Source: Immundisolibacterales bacterium (lineage in GTDB: Bacteria; Pseudomonadota; Gammaproteobacteria; HK1). From it: a stretch of 46,508 nt of DNA. Below the pieces are notes generated by a model that saw only the letters and a program-made list of their open reading frames with translations, did not search any database and had not been told where the DNA came from. The DNA is taken from positions 1 through 46,508 of the forward strand of contig JAPOPW010000057.1 of the NCBI GenBank assembly GCA_026712715.1, given 5' to 3'. The position numbers and the translations under genes were made by a program. This document shows positions 8,555 to 16,597 of this stretch, piece by piece (position 1 is the stretch's first letter; each line of letters starts with the position of its first letter).

Positions 8555-8965
8555 ATGAACGCAGCCTCATCCAGCACGTTCGAAGCGGGCCGTCTCGCCA
8601 CTGGCCTCGCGACTGCGGAGCCCGCCGCCGGGCCTCGGGGGCGGCTCGCGCTCGAACACGGCGGGGCGAGTTCCGGCGACCTTCGTGCGCGCTGCACGCG
8701 GCACGTCGAGACCGTGCTCGCGAGTATCGAGCGTGTCGTCGTCCGTGCCCTGCACGGACTGCGCGACGCACGGGACCGGCGCTGCACGGTGCGGGAGCTG
8801 CGCCGCTTGAGCCCGGCGCTTCTGGCGGACATCGGAATCGAACCGGAAGACATCGAGCAGATGGTCGGCGCTTCACTCGCCTCGCAACGGCACCGGCACC
8901 GGGCCGCCATGCGGAACCCGGAATCGCGGACACGGCGCCGCGAGGCCCGCGATGGGCTTCGGTAG
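8555..8965 (+). CDS. Long DUF1127-domain protein
   Basis: 136 aa. The ATG at 8555 follows GGAGGA by 8 nt. Residues about 60-105 match the DUF1127 domain: an Arg-rich helix (VVVRALHGLRDARDRR) followed by LRRLSPALLADIGIEPEDIE. Known DUF1127 proteins are often only 40-70 aa, common in Alphaproteobacteria; some act in phosphate, carbon or RNA metabolism. This one has a 60-residue Ala/Gly-rich N-terminal extension and a basic C-terminal tail with HRHRAAMRN. It is divergent from lysR. Confidence 0.75.
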   Translation: MNAASSSTFEAGRLATGLATAEPAAGPRGRLALEHGGASSGDLRARCTRHVETVLASIERVVVRALHGLRDARDRRCTVRELRRLSPALLADIGIEPEDIEQMVGASLASQRHRHRAAMRNPESRTRRREARDGLR

Positions 8966-9281
8966 CGAAGACTTCAAGAGCGGCCACGAACAGTTGGAGA
9001 TGAATTCAGGGCGAAACGTCCACCGAAACGAGCTTCGGCGTCCGCGTCGGAACGAGGAACGCGGACAGTTGCTCGGAAAGTCAGCACGGGCAGTGATGAA
9101 TTCCACGCTCTCCGGCCGAATTGCCGACCCACGAACGCGCGTCCGCTCCCTGAACGGGAATCACCGGGGCATCGAACGCACGGGGGCGGATCTCGTTGCC
9201 GTACCGCGCGGGGACCGGGGCCGCTCGGCGTTATGATTCGGGGCACGAACGAGCGGCAGGGAGGTCCGAGGGAGGTCCGAG
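8966..9281. other. Intergenic stretch without a recognisable gene
   Basis: About 316 bp between the DUF1127 and Uma2-like genes. No credible coding frame. At the 3' end an 11-bp tandem duplication, GGGAGGTCCGA twice (9259-9269 and 9270-9280), doubles the ribosome-binding site of the downstream gene; the second copy is well placed for the ATG at 9282. A TATGAT -10-like hexamer lies at 9232-9237, but no suitably spaced -35 was found. Confidence 0.45.
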
Positions 9282-10274
9282 ATGGAAGTCGAAGCACGCC
9301 CCGAGACGGCCGGCCGCGGCGGCCGGTCGCGAGCGTATCCGACTATCCGGCGCGGGCGGCCGGAGTTTCCCGGCTGCGGGACGGTCACCCTCAAGTGCGA
9401 CGAGATTGCCACCTACGAGGGCCGGTTCGAAATCTGGGACGCCGCCACCGAAACCGCCTGGGTGGTGCGCGAGCCGACGAGCGCCATCCACGAGTTCGCG
9501 TCCCATCGCATCCCCGCCCTGGGCGAGGTCATCGCCTCGGTACGCGGCTCGCCGATCACGTGCTTCGGTTCGATGGACCTCGAGCTTCTCGACGAGCACG
9601 GCGAACGGCGGCGGATTCTCCAGGCCGATCAGTCGGTGTACCTGTATCCGGAACGTGCCCGGCTGCCGGACGCAAGAGGCATGGTAGTGGGGAAGCACGA
9701 CTTCCCGGACGTGGTACTGGAGGTGGACCACACCACGGACGTCCATCGCGGGAAGCTGTGGTTCTACGAGGAATGGGGCTTCTCGGAGGCGTGGGTGGAG
9801 GTGCCGGAGCGCGAGTCGCCGAGCTGTCCCACGGGGAAGCGGCCCGGTCTCACCATCCACCTCCTCGAGGGCGATGAATACCGGTCCGCGCGCGAGAGCC
9901 GGGCGTTTCCGGGCTGGACGGCGAACGAGATCCACACGGCGTTGAACGAGCCGGTTCGCTCGGCGCTCACCAGCCGGGTCCTCGACCGGGTGGGGCGGAC
10001 GCTCGGCGCCCGCGACGGCACCGGCCCCGACGACACGCTCTGGCTTCGCGCGCACCGCAGGGAGGGACACGCCCGCGGATGGACCGAAGGACGGGCCAAG
10101 GGCCGCACGGAGGGTCGGGCTGAAGGACGGGCCGAAGTCATGGCCGCACTCCGGCGCACGCTCCTGGCATCTTCGGAGGTCTCCGGCGTCGCGGACGAAG
10201 CGATCATCGACGCCTTGCTCGAGTGCGAAGACCCGGCGGACTTCCGGGCTCGAATCGAACGCTTGCGGCGTTGA
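9282..10274 (+). CDS. Uma2-like PD-(D/E)XK nuclease-fold protein with Gly-Arg repeat tail
   Basis: 330 aa; the start is set by the duplicated GGGAGG site. Residues 141-175 (FPDVVLEVDHTTDVHRGKLW onward to EEWGFSEAWVEV) match the DUF820/Uma2 core: Asp143, Glu147 and Lys158 fit the PD...(D/E)xK residues. Uma2 proteins are usually about 190 aa. This one adds a long region plus a tetrapeptide-like repeat at 262-285 (EGRAKGRTEGRAEGRAE-like), a linker seen in transposon-associated nuclease-fold families, and a helical tail to residue 330. Function is not established for the family: proposed nucleases, often multicopy and mobile. No partner gene is adjacent. Confidence 0.75.
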   Translation: MEVEARPETAGRGGRSRAYPTIRRGRPEFPGCGTVTLKCDEIATYEGRFEIWDAATETAWVVREPTSAIHEFASHRIPALGEVIASVRGSPITCFGSMDLELLDEHGERRRILQADQSVYLYPERARLPDARGMVVGKHDFPDVVLEVDHTTDVHRGKLWFYEEWGFSEAWVEVPERESPSCPTGKRPGLTIHLLEGDEYRSARESRAFPGWTANEIHTALNEPVRSALTSRVLDRVGRTLGARDGTGPDDTLWLRAHRREGHARGWTEGRAKGRTEGRAEGRAEVMAALRRTLLASSEVSGVADEAIIDALLECEDPADFRARIERLRR

Positions 10275-10303
10275 CGGCAGCCCGCATCACCGAGGGGCCG
10301 AGA

Positions 10304-10410
10304 AGAGAGAACGGCAACCACGTCGTCACGGGGCCCGGAATCGCGCCGCAGGCCATCGACGGGGCCTTCGAGCCCTCATGCCGATTCCCCGGTCACCCCG
10401 GGCGTCAGGG
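10304..10410 (+). pseudogene. Relic of an isopenicillin N synthase-like oxygenase N-terminus
   Basis: The plus-strand frame reads GNHVVTGPGIAPQAIDGAFE. It aligns without gaps to GFLTVTGHGIAPEVIERAFE (residues 32-51 of the oxygenase encoded at 4440-5423), with SCRFPGHP then matching SRAFFDLP. No start codon, ribosome-binding site or catalytic domain follows: the frame runs into the 3' end of the convergent permease gene. It looks like the decayed remainder of a related gene, removed by deletion. Confidence 0.55.
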
Positions 10411-10467
10411 GTCCCGGGTGCGACGGGTGAGCGAGCGAGGGCGGGCCGGGGGTACCGGCGCGGCGGC

Positions 10468-11310
10468 TCAGCCCTTGACCGCCCCCGCCGTCATGCCGGA
10501 GATGATCTGGCGCGCGGCGAAGAAGGTGAAGACCAGCGGCGGGATCGCGATGAGGGTCCCCATGGCCATGATGCGCCCCCACTCGACCCCGGTGTCGGTG
10601 ATGAAGCCGGCCGCCCCCACCGGGAGGGTGCGGGTGCTTCGCCCGGTCAGCAGCAGCGCGAGGATGAACTCGTTCCAGGCGATGCGAAAGGCGAAGATCC
10701 CGGCCACCGCGTAGCCCGACTTCATGAGGGGGAGCAGCACCCGGTAGAACACCTGCCAGGCGGTCGCCCCGTCGACGATCGCGGCCTCCTCGATCTCCAT
10801 CGGGATCTGCTTGTAGAAGCCGAAGAGGAGCCAGATCGCGAAGGGCAGGTTGAGGGCGGTATAGAAGAAGGTCAGCACCGCGAGGTCGTTCTTGAGGCTG
10901 AACATCGTCACCATCGCGAACGCCGGCACGGCGAGGACCGCAGGGGGCACCATGCGAACGAGCAGGGTCGCGTTGGCGACGAAGCGCCGCGCCCGGAACT
11001 CCGTTCGCGCGAGGGCGTAGGCGCAAAGGCCCCCGAAGAAGAGGGTGAAGAAGGTGGACGCCGTCCCCACGATGATCGAATTGACGAGATAGCGGTCGAA
11101 CTTCCCCCGGGTCAGGATGTACTCGTAATTGTCGAGGGTCGGGACGAAGAAGAACCACACCGGGCGCCCGTCGAAGATGAGCACCTCGTTCTTGAACGAG
11201 GTGCCGACCATCACCCAGATCGGGAGCAGACAAATACCCGCGAGGACGATGATGGCGCCATAGCGGCTCCAGACCGCGGCGGGGCTCTCCAACCGCCGCT
11301 CAGCCTGCAT
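10468..11310 (-). CDS. Carbohydrate ABC transporter permease (UgpE/MalG-like)
   Basis: 280 aa with about six membrane segments. The EAA loop EEAAIVDGATAWQVFYRVLLP, which docks the ATPase, and the C-terminal WGRIMAMGTLIAIPPLVF identify a MalG/UgpE-type (CUT1) inner-membrane permease. It is the last gene of the importer set, after the binding protein (12587-13933) and permease (11562-12506), all minus strand. Its ATG (11308-11310) lies inside the left arm of a 262-bp inverted-repeat element that separates it from the upstream permease gene. No ATPase gene accompanies the set. Confidence 0.93.
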   Translation of the reverse strand: MQAERRLESPAAVWSRYGAIIVLAGICLLPIWVMVGTSFKNEVLIFDGRPVWFFFVPTLDNYEYILTRGKFDRYLVNSIIVGTASTFFTLFFGGLCAYALARTEFRARRFVANATLLVRMVPPAVLAVPAFAMVTMFSLKNDLAVLTFFYTALNLPFAIWLLFGFYKQIPMEIEEAAIVDGATAWQVFYRVLLPLMKSGYAVAGIFAFRIAWNEFILALLLTGRSTRTLPVGAAGFITDTGVEWGRIMAMGTLIAIPPLVFTFFAARQIISGMTAGAVKG

Positions 11311-11563
11311 GTCTCACCAATCTACGTCGCCAGCGCGAAACGTTCTGCGAACTCTTCGCGCTTGGTGCCTCACCCGAACGACTCGTTGCGTACTTCGGGT
11401 CCGGGCGTCGAGGCGACGCGGTGACGGGGCGCACGGATCGAAAGAGCGCTTCGCGCTGGCTGAAGACGTAGTCGACACCACTTCGAAGTGGCTTGAGGGA
11501 GTACGTCTCGCCACCGCGAGTGGACGGGCGCCCGCAGCAGGAGATTGGGGCGACATGCAGGCT
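11302..11563. repeat. 262-bp MITE-like element with 22-bp imperfect terminal inverted repeats
   Basis: The perfect 12-mer AGCCTGCATGTC at 11302-11313 is found inverted at 11552-11563. Extending inward, both arms read AGCCTGCATGTC-nnn-CCAATCT, 19 of 22 positions matching by eye. The interior is non-coding and contains a perfect 14-bp palindrome, CCACTTCGAAGTGG (11478-11491). The arms contain the start codon of one permease gene and part of the stop codon (11562-11564) of the other. Size and structure fit a miniature inverted-repeat element, though no flanking target duplication was seen. An alternative is a long-range stem controlling mRNA processing. Confidence 0.55.
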
Positions 11564-12506
11564 ACACATCCGTCTTCTCGTTCATCGGGTTCCCGTGGGC
11601 GAGGATGGCGGCGCTCAAGCCGAAGACGATGACGATGAGCAGCACCGCGATGGCGGACGCATACCCGAGGAGCTGCGCGTCGAAGGCGCGGTTGTAGATG
11701 TGGAGCGAGAGGAGCTCCGTCGCCCTCCCCGGTCCGCCCCCGGTCATGATGTACATGACCTCGAGCGCCCGGAAGACGTCGATGAGGCGCATCAGCAGGG
11801 CGATGATGAGGATGGAGCGGATCATCGGCAGCTTGACGAGGAACGTCTGCTGCCACCAGTTGGCGCCGTCGATGCGCGACGCCTCCAGCACTTCGCTCGG
11901 CAGCGCCTGCAGGCCCGCGATGACGATGATGAAGATGAACGGCGTCCACTGCCAGATGTCGGTGAGGACGATCGCGAAGAACGCGAGGTCCGGGACCCCG
12001 AGCCACACTTGGGGCTCGATCCCGAACCAGAGTCCCAGGTAGTAGTTGATCCAGCCGACCCGCGCGTCGAAGAGGTACCGCCAGATGAGGCCGACCACCA
12101 CCGGTGAGACCATGAGCGGCAGGATGAAGATGGTCCGGAACACGCTCGCTCCCCGGATCGGTTTCTCCAGCATGAGGGCGAGCGCCACCCCGAGCACCAT
12201 CTCGATGGTGATCGTCCAGAACCCGAAACGGATCGTCACCCACAGCGACTCGCGCACGTCCGGGTCGGCGAGCATGCGGACGTAGTTCGCGAGCCCGACG
12301 TGCTCCGCCTTCGAGAACGGGGTCGCGATCTTCCAGTTGAAGAACGACAGATAGAGGGCGTCGAGGACCGGGTAGACGAGACCGGCCGCCATCACCGCGA
12401 CGGCCGGGAGGATGAACCAATAGGGGGTCAGTGCCCGCGAGTCGAAGCGCGGGCGCGGCCTCGGGCGCGGATGCCCGGGAATTCGGCCGGTGGCGGTTTC
12501 GGCCAT
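11562..12506 (-). CDS. Carbohydrate ABC transporter permease (UgpA/MalF-like)
   Basis: 314 aa. A Pro/Arg-rich N-terminus is followed by about six membrane segments (the first in PYWFILPAVAVMAAGLVYPV). The EAA loop is SEVLEASRIDGANWWQQTFL with LPMIRS, typical of CUT1 permeases. The ending NPMNEKTDV terminates at a TAG that overlaps the right arm of the 262-bp inverted-repeat element. It works with the permease at 10468-11310 and the periplasmic binding protein just upstream. No clear ribosome-binding site precedes the chosen ATG. Confidence 0.93.
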   Translation of the reverse strand: MAETATGRIPGHPRPRPRPRFDSRALTPYWFILPAVAVMAAGLVYPVLDALYLSFFNWKIATPFSKAEHVGLANYVRMLADPDVRESLWVTIRFGFWTITIEMVLGVALALMLEKPIRGASVFRTIFILPLMVSPVVVGLIWRYLFDARVGWINYYLGLWFGIEPQVWLGVPDLAFFAIVLTDIWQWTPFIFIIVIAGLQALPSEVLEASRIDGANWWQQTFLVKLPMIRSILIIALLMRLIDVFRALEVMYIMTGGGPGRATELLSLHIYNRAFDAQLLGYASAIAVLLIVIVFGLSAAILAHGNPMNEKTDV

Positions 12507-12586
12507 GGGTGCCGCGGGACGGGGACCCGCGGGCGGGGGAGGCGGCAGCGACCCCCTCCCCCGCCGTCAGGCCGGAAGCCCGCCCG

Positions 12587-13933
12587 CTACTGCCCGCGGT
12601 ACCGCGTCCAGGCGTAGTAGCCCTCGCGCTCCATGATCGCCCGCGCCTTCTCGGCCGCCGCATCCATGATCGGCTGAATCGGCTCGTCGGTCGTGATCAC
12701 CTGCGTCAAGGCCTGGCCGAGCACGTCGATGTTGAGCTCGTTCCACTCCGGGATGAGCGGGCGCCAGTCCGGGTCCGCGCACGGAAGCTGCTCGAGCACC
12801 ACCGGGTACTCCGCGAACTGGTCGGCGAAGTGGGCGATGGTCGACATCCGCACCGGGTCGCCCCCGAGCTCCACCATCCGCCGGTCCCCCGCCTTGGAGG
12901 TGATGTACTGGATGAAGAGGAACGCCGCCTCCTTGTTCTGGCTGTTGGCGGGGATCCCCACCGCGAAGCCGCCCGTCTCGGAGCCGCAGCGCGACCCGAC
13001 CGGATGCAGGGCGAACCCGACCTTGCCGTCGACCTTCGAGAGCTTCGGGTCGCGCGACATCGCCGCGATCTTGAGGGTGTCGATGTACATCGCGGCGTCG
13101 CCCTGGAGGAACGCGGCGGACGCCTCGGAAAACCCGTACGACGGAATTCCCGTCGGCCCGGTTTGCGTGATTTCACGCATGATCTGCGCCGCTTCGACCC
13201 CCGCCGCGTTGTTGAAGACGGGGTTCCACGCGTCGTCGAAGATCTTGCCGCCGAGCGGCGCGAGGTGCAGGAGCCAGCCCGCCGTCACCTGGTGGCCGGT
13301 CTTGCCACGCGAGGTCAAGGCGCCGACGCCGGTCTTGTCCTTGATGACGGGTAGCGCGGCGCGGAGCTCGTCGTACGTCGTCGGCGGGGCAACCCCGGCC
13401 TGCTCGAGGAGGTCCATCCGGTAGGCGAGGATCGAGGTCTCGGCCCCGAACGGGACGCCGTAGAGGCCGCCCGACTTGCCGGGCATGTAGCCCTTCTTTC
13501 CGCCCACGACCCCACCGTTCTGGAGGTAGGCGTCCGCGATGTCGTCGACGTCGTACTCGGGGTCGACGAGAGCGCCGCTCGTGAACATCTGGCTCAGGGG
13601 AGTCAGCAGCCCCTTCGAGACGTACTCGCCCTTCCACATGACGACCCAGGAGACGACGTCGTACTCGCCCTCCTCCTTCGACATCTCGAGGAGCTGGCGG
13701 TCACGGAGCTTCAGGTACTGGAGGGCGTCGATCTCGACCTCGATGCCGGTCTCGTCGGTGAACTCCTGGACCAGGGTCTCCGCCTTCCTGAAATGGCTGA
13801 GGGCGGGCCAGCTCACGACGATGGTTGAGCCCGCGTACTTTTCGTAAGGGCTGGCCGCCGCGGTGCCGGCGGCCAGCAAGGTGCCGAATGCGGCAAGGAC
13901 CATCGATCCCGCCGCTACCGTCCATTTGTTCAT
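12587..13933 (-). CDS. Extracellular sugar-binding protein of CUT1 ABC importer
   Basis: 448 aa. The ATG at 13933 follows TGGAG and begins a clear Sec signal peptide (MNKWTVAAGSMVLAAFGTLL, cleavage near AAA-SPYEKY). A GTG three codons upstream is possible but too close to the site. The mature protein is of extracellular solute-binding family 1: TIVVSWPALSHFRKAETLV, YDVVSWVVMWKGEYVSKGLL, then GVPFGAETSILAYRMDLLEQ and FLQGDAAMYIDT. It should deliver a sugar or polyol to the two downstream permeases. The divergent gene at 14444 is a zinc alcohol dehydrogenase, consistent with polyol or sugar oxidation. Confidence 0.93.
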   Translation of the reverse strand: MNKWTVAAGSMVLAAFGTLLAAGTAAASPYEKYAGSTIVVSWPALSHFRKAETLVQEFTDETGIEVEIDALQYLKLRDRQLLEMSKEEGEYDVVSWVVMWKGEYVSKGLLTPLSQMFTSGALVDPEYDVDDIADAYLQNGGVVGGKKGYMPGKSGGLYGVPFGAETSILAYRMDLLEQAGVAPPTTYDELRAALPVIKDKTGVGALTSRGKTGHQVTAGWLLHLAPLGGKIFDDAWNPVFNNAAGVEAAQIMREITQTGPTGIPSYGFSEASAAFLQGDAAMYIDTLKIAAMSRDPKLSKVDGKVGFALHPVGSRCGSETGGFAVGIPANSQNKEAAFLFIQYITSKAGDRRMVELGGDPVRMSTIAHFADQFAEYPVVLEQLPCADPDWRPLIPEWNELNIDVLGQALTQVITTDEPIQPIMDAAAEKARAIMEREGYYAWTRYRGQ

Positions 13934-14443
13934 TTCGTTCACTCCAGGTGGATGTTGTGGAATTCGAGTGGGGCCGAATGGTAGCTCCCGGCCATCGGGC
14001 ACGCCACCTGCGTCCCCGCCCCGGCCGCGCGACTCACGCGGGACGGCCTCCGGAAAACCAGATACGGTTCACTCCATGGCTTCGGTGTTTCGGAGGTGGC
14101 CGATTCACGCGCGTTCGGCAGTTCCGGTGGCGGCCTCGGACCCGGGATCAACTTTGCGTGTTCGATGGTTGGAGGAGTCGTCAGGTTCGCAAGGAAGGCC
14201 GAAACGTGTCTTTCGGTGATTCTCCGCTCTGCCGTGGCGTACGCGCTGAACGGAGGCAGCCGGCGGGCGAATCGGGTTGAGGCCGCGCGGTGGGTGCGAC
14301 GAGACGCATTGCGGGCGAGCGCCCGGTTGGATACCGTGGCCTTCGCGGCCGGGAACGGTCCTGTGGCAGCCGGCGGGCGGGGAATCGCCGCGGCGAACGG
14401 CCCGTGATCGGCGCACGTTCCGACAACCAAGGAGACCCAAGCG
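13934..14443. other. Divergent intergenic region with a 15-bp direct repeat
   Basis: About 510 bp between the binding-protein gene and the alcohol dehydrogenase gene, so both promoters should be here. Open frames exist but show no domain or ribosome-binding site. The 15-mer GGCAGCCGGCGGGCG occurs at 14255-14269 and again at 14365-14379, 110 bp apart; whether it is a binding site is unknown. Confidence 0.4.
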
Positions 14444-15496
14444 ATGCGTGGAGTGGTATTCCTGGGCGAGCGCAGGCTCGAGCTGAAGGAGTTCCCCGAC
14501 CCGACCCCCGGCCCGGGCGAGGTCGTCATCGAGATCAAGGCGTCGGGGATGTGCGGCAGCGACCTCAAGTTCTACCGGCCCTCGCGGGCGGAGGCTACGC
14601 GTGCGCTCGGTCTCGGCGGGGACGGCGAGCCCAACATCGCCGGGCACGAGCCGTGCGGCGTCGTCGTGGCGCGCGGCGCCGGGGTGACCGAAAGCCAGGC
14701 GCCGGACGGCGCGCGCGTGATGGTGCACCACTACAAGGGATGCGGCACCTGCGAGCACTGCCGGGTCGGGTGGCAGCAGCTCTGCCCCGACGGATCCATC
14801 GTGTACGGCGCGACGGGAGACGGCGCGCACGCCGACTACATGAAAGTGCCGGCCTCGACCCTGGTGACCTTGCCGGACGAGCTCTCCTTCGAGACGGGGG
14901 CTGCCATCGCTTGCGGTACGGGTACCGCCTACGGCGCGCTCAAGCGGGTGAACCTGACCGGCTCGGACACCATCGCGGTCTTCGGCCAGGGTCCGGTGGG
15001 CTTGAGCGCGACCCAGTTCGGACACGCGATGGGGGCGCGGGTCATCGCCCTCGACACGGTGCCGGAGCGCCTCGCGCTCGCGAAGGAACTCGGGGCGGAC
15101 GAGGTCGTCGACCCCGGTAGCAACGATCCGGTGGCGGCGGTCAAGGAGCTGACCGGCGGGCGCGGCGTCGACATCGCCATCGACTGCTCGGGGAGCGAAG
15201 CGGGGCGGCTCGGCGCGATTCGCTCGACCCGGACCTGGGGCACCGTCGGTCTCGTCGGCGAGGGCGGCACGATGACCGTCGACGTCTCCCGGGAGCTCAT
15301 CCGCAAGCAGCTCACCATCATCGCATCGTGGACGTTCAGCGCGTTCGGCCAGGCCGACTGTGCGCGCTTCGTCGCGGAGCGCGGGATCGACGTCGACCAC
15401 CTCTTCACGCAGCGCTACACGAGCCTCGACGAGGCGGACGACGCCTACCGGCTCTTCGATACCCAGACCACCGGCAAGGGCGTCTTCCTCCTCTAG
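14444..15496 (+). CDS. Zinc-dependent alcohol dehydrogenase, medium-chain family
   Basis: 350 aa; AAGGAG precedes the ATG. Catalytic-zinc residues Cys37 (GMCGSD), His68 and Glu69 (AGHEP) are present, as is the structural-zinc set Cys100, Cys103, Cys106 and Cys114 (GCGTCEHC...C). The nucleotide-binding motif GQGPVGLSA is at 181-189. This is a complete MDR alcohol/polyol/threonine-dehydrogenase-like enzyme using NAD(P). It opens a plus-strand run with a 6PGDH-like enzyme, a racemase-like protein and an M20 hydrolase. Substrate unknown. Confidence 0.93.
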   Translation: MRGVVFLGERRLELKEFPDPTPGPGEVVIEIKASGMCGSDLKFYRPSRAEATRALGLGGDGEPNIAGHEPCGVVVARGAGVTESQAPDGARVMVHHYKGCGTCEHCRVGWQQLCPDGSIVYGATGDGAHADYMKVPASTLVTLPDELSFETGAAIACGTGTAYGALKRVNLTGSDTIAVFGQGPVGLSATQFGHAMGARVIALDTVPERLALAKELGADEVVDPGSNDPVAAVKELTGGRGVDIAIDCSGSEAGRLGAIRSTRTWGTVGLVGEGGTMTVDVSRELIRKQLTIIASWTFSAFGQADCARFVAERGIDVDHLFTQRYTSLDEADDAYRLFDTQTTGKGVFLL

Positions 15497-15586
15497 CGCG
15501 GCCGCGGCCGCGGGCCCTGGCGGGAACGTGGGGTGGCGGACGGGTCGGGACGAGGCACGGCGGGAAGGAGACCGGAGGACCACGTC

Positions 15587-16504
15587 ATGACTGTACGAAC
15601 GGTCGCGATCCAGAGTCCCGGGGACATGGGCTCCGGGGTGGGCCGCGAGCTCATCGCCCGGGGATTCCGGGCGGTGACCTGCCTCGCGGGACGAAGCGAG
15701 CGGTCGCACGCGCTCGCGCGGGCGGCCGGGCTCGAGCTCGTCGAATCGCTCGACACGCTCGTCGACGCGGCCGACATCCTCCTGTCCATCCTTCCGCCGG
15801 CCGCGGCGGAGAGCTTCGCGGACGAAGCGGCGGCCGCGCTCCGACGTACCGGAGCCCGCCCGGCGTTCGCGGACTGCAACGCGATCTCGCCCGCCACCGC
15901 TCTTCGCGTCGCCGCCCGCTTCGAGGGGACCGGGACGACCGTCATCGACGCCGGGATCATCGGCAACGCCCCGGGCAAGAGCGCCCTTCCGACCCGCTTC
16001 TACTGCAGCGGGCCGGACACCGCTGCCCTCGAGGCCCTCGACGGCCCGAACCTGAGCGTGCGCCGCCTCGGCGGCGACCTCGGCCGGGCGTCGGCGATGA
16101 AGATGGTGTACGCGGCGACTACCAAGGGCGCGTTCACCCTGAATACGGCGGCCCTCATCGCGGCCCGGACCTACGGACTCTCGGACCCCTTTCACGCCGA
16201 GCTCGAGGAGAGCCGGCCGGCCGCGTTCGCGGACATGAACCGGCGGGTGCCCCGCCTCCCCCTCGACGCGGAGCGCTGGGTAGGCGAGATGCACGAGATC
16301 AGCGAGACGTTCGCCGCGGCCGGACTCCCCGCCGACTTCCACCGGGGGGCGGCGGCGGTCTTCGAGCTCCTCGCCCGCACCCCGATCGCGTCCGAGACCC
16401 GCGAGACGGTCGACACCTCGCGCACCCTGGACGACGCGCTCGCGATCTTCGCCGCCACCCTCGGGTCGCCCGCGGATGACGAAGGCGGCCCCACCGATGA
16501 GTGA
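15587..16504 (+). CDS. NAD(P)-dependent dehydrogenase, 6PGDH/DUF1932 type
   Basis: 305 aa. The ATG at 15587 has GGAGG 8 nt upstream. The N-terminal domain begins VRTVAIQSPGDMGSGVGREL, a 6-phosphogluconate-dehydrogenase-like Rossmann motif (GDMGSGVG). It is followed by ADILLSILPPAAAESFA and DCNAISPAT. The C-terminal helical part (MKMVYAATTKGAFTLNTAAL) fits the DUF1932 domain of this group; Lys in the MKM segment is the likely catalytic Lys. Members oxidise beta-hydroxyacids. It lies 90 bp after the alcohol dehydrogenase and may act in the same pathway. Confidence 0.88.
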   Translation: MTVRTVAIQSPGDMGSGVGRELIARGFRAVTCLAGRSERSHALARAAGLELVESLDTLVDAADILLSILPPAAAESFADEAAAALRRTGARPAFADCNAISPATALRVAARFEGTGTTVIDAGIIGNAPGKSALPTRFYCSGPDTAALEALDGPNLSVRRLGGDLGRASAMKMVYAATTKGAFTLNTAALIAARTYGLSDPFHAELEESRPAAFADMNRRVPRLPLDAERWVGEMHEISETFAAAGLPADFHRGAAAVFELLARTPIASETRETVDTSRTLDDALAIFAATLGSPADDEGGPTDE

Positions 16505-16597
16505 ACGCGTCGCCCGGGCGACCTGCGCCGGACGCGAACGGCGTGCGGCGGCTGGACACGCCGCGCCGCGGGCGCAGCAACCCGGAGCCAGACATAC

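Noticed and set aside
14255..14379. 15-bp direct repeat GGCAGCCGGCGGGCG
   Set aside because: Composed of very common GC-rich words; only two copies and no clear link to a promoter. Kept as a note in the intergenic feature, not raised as a finding.
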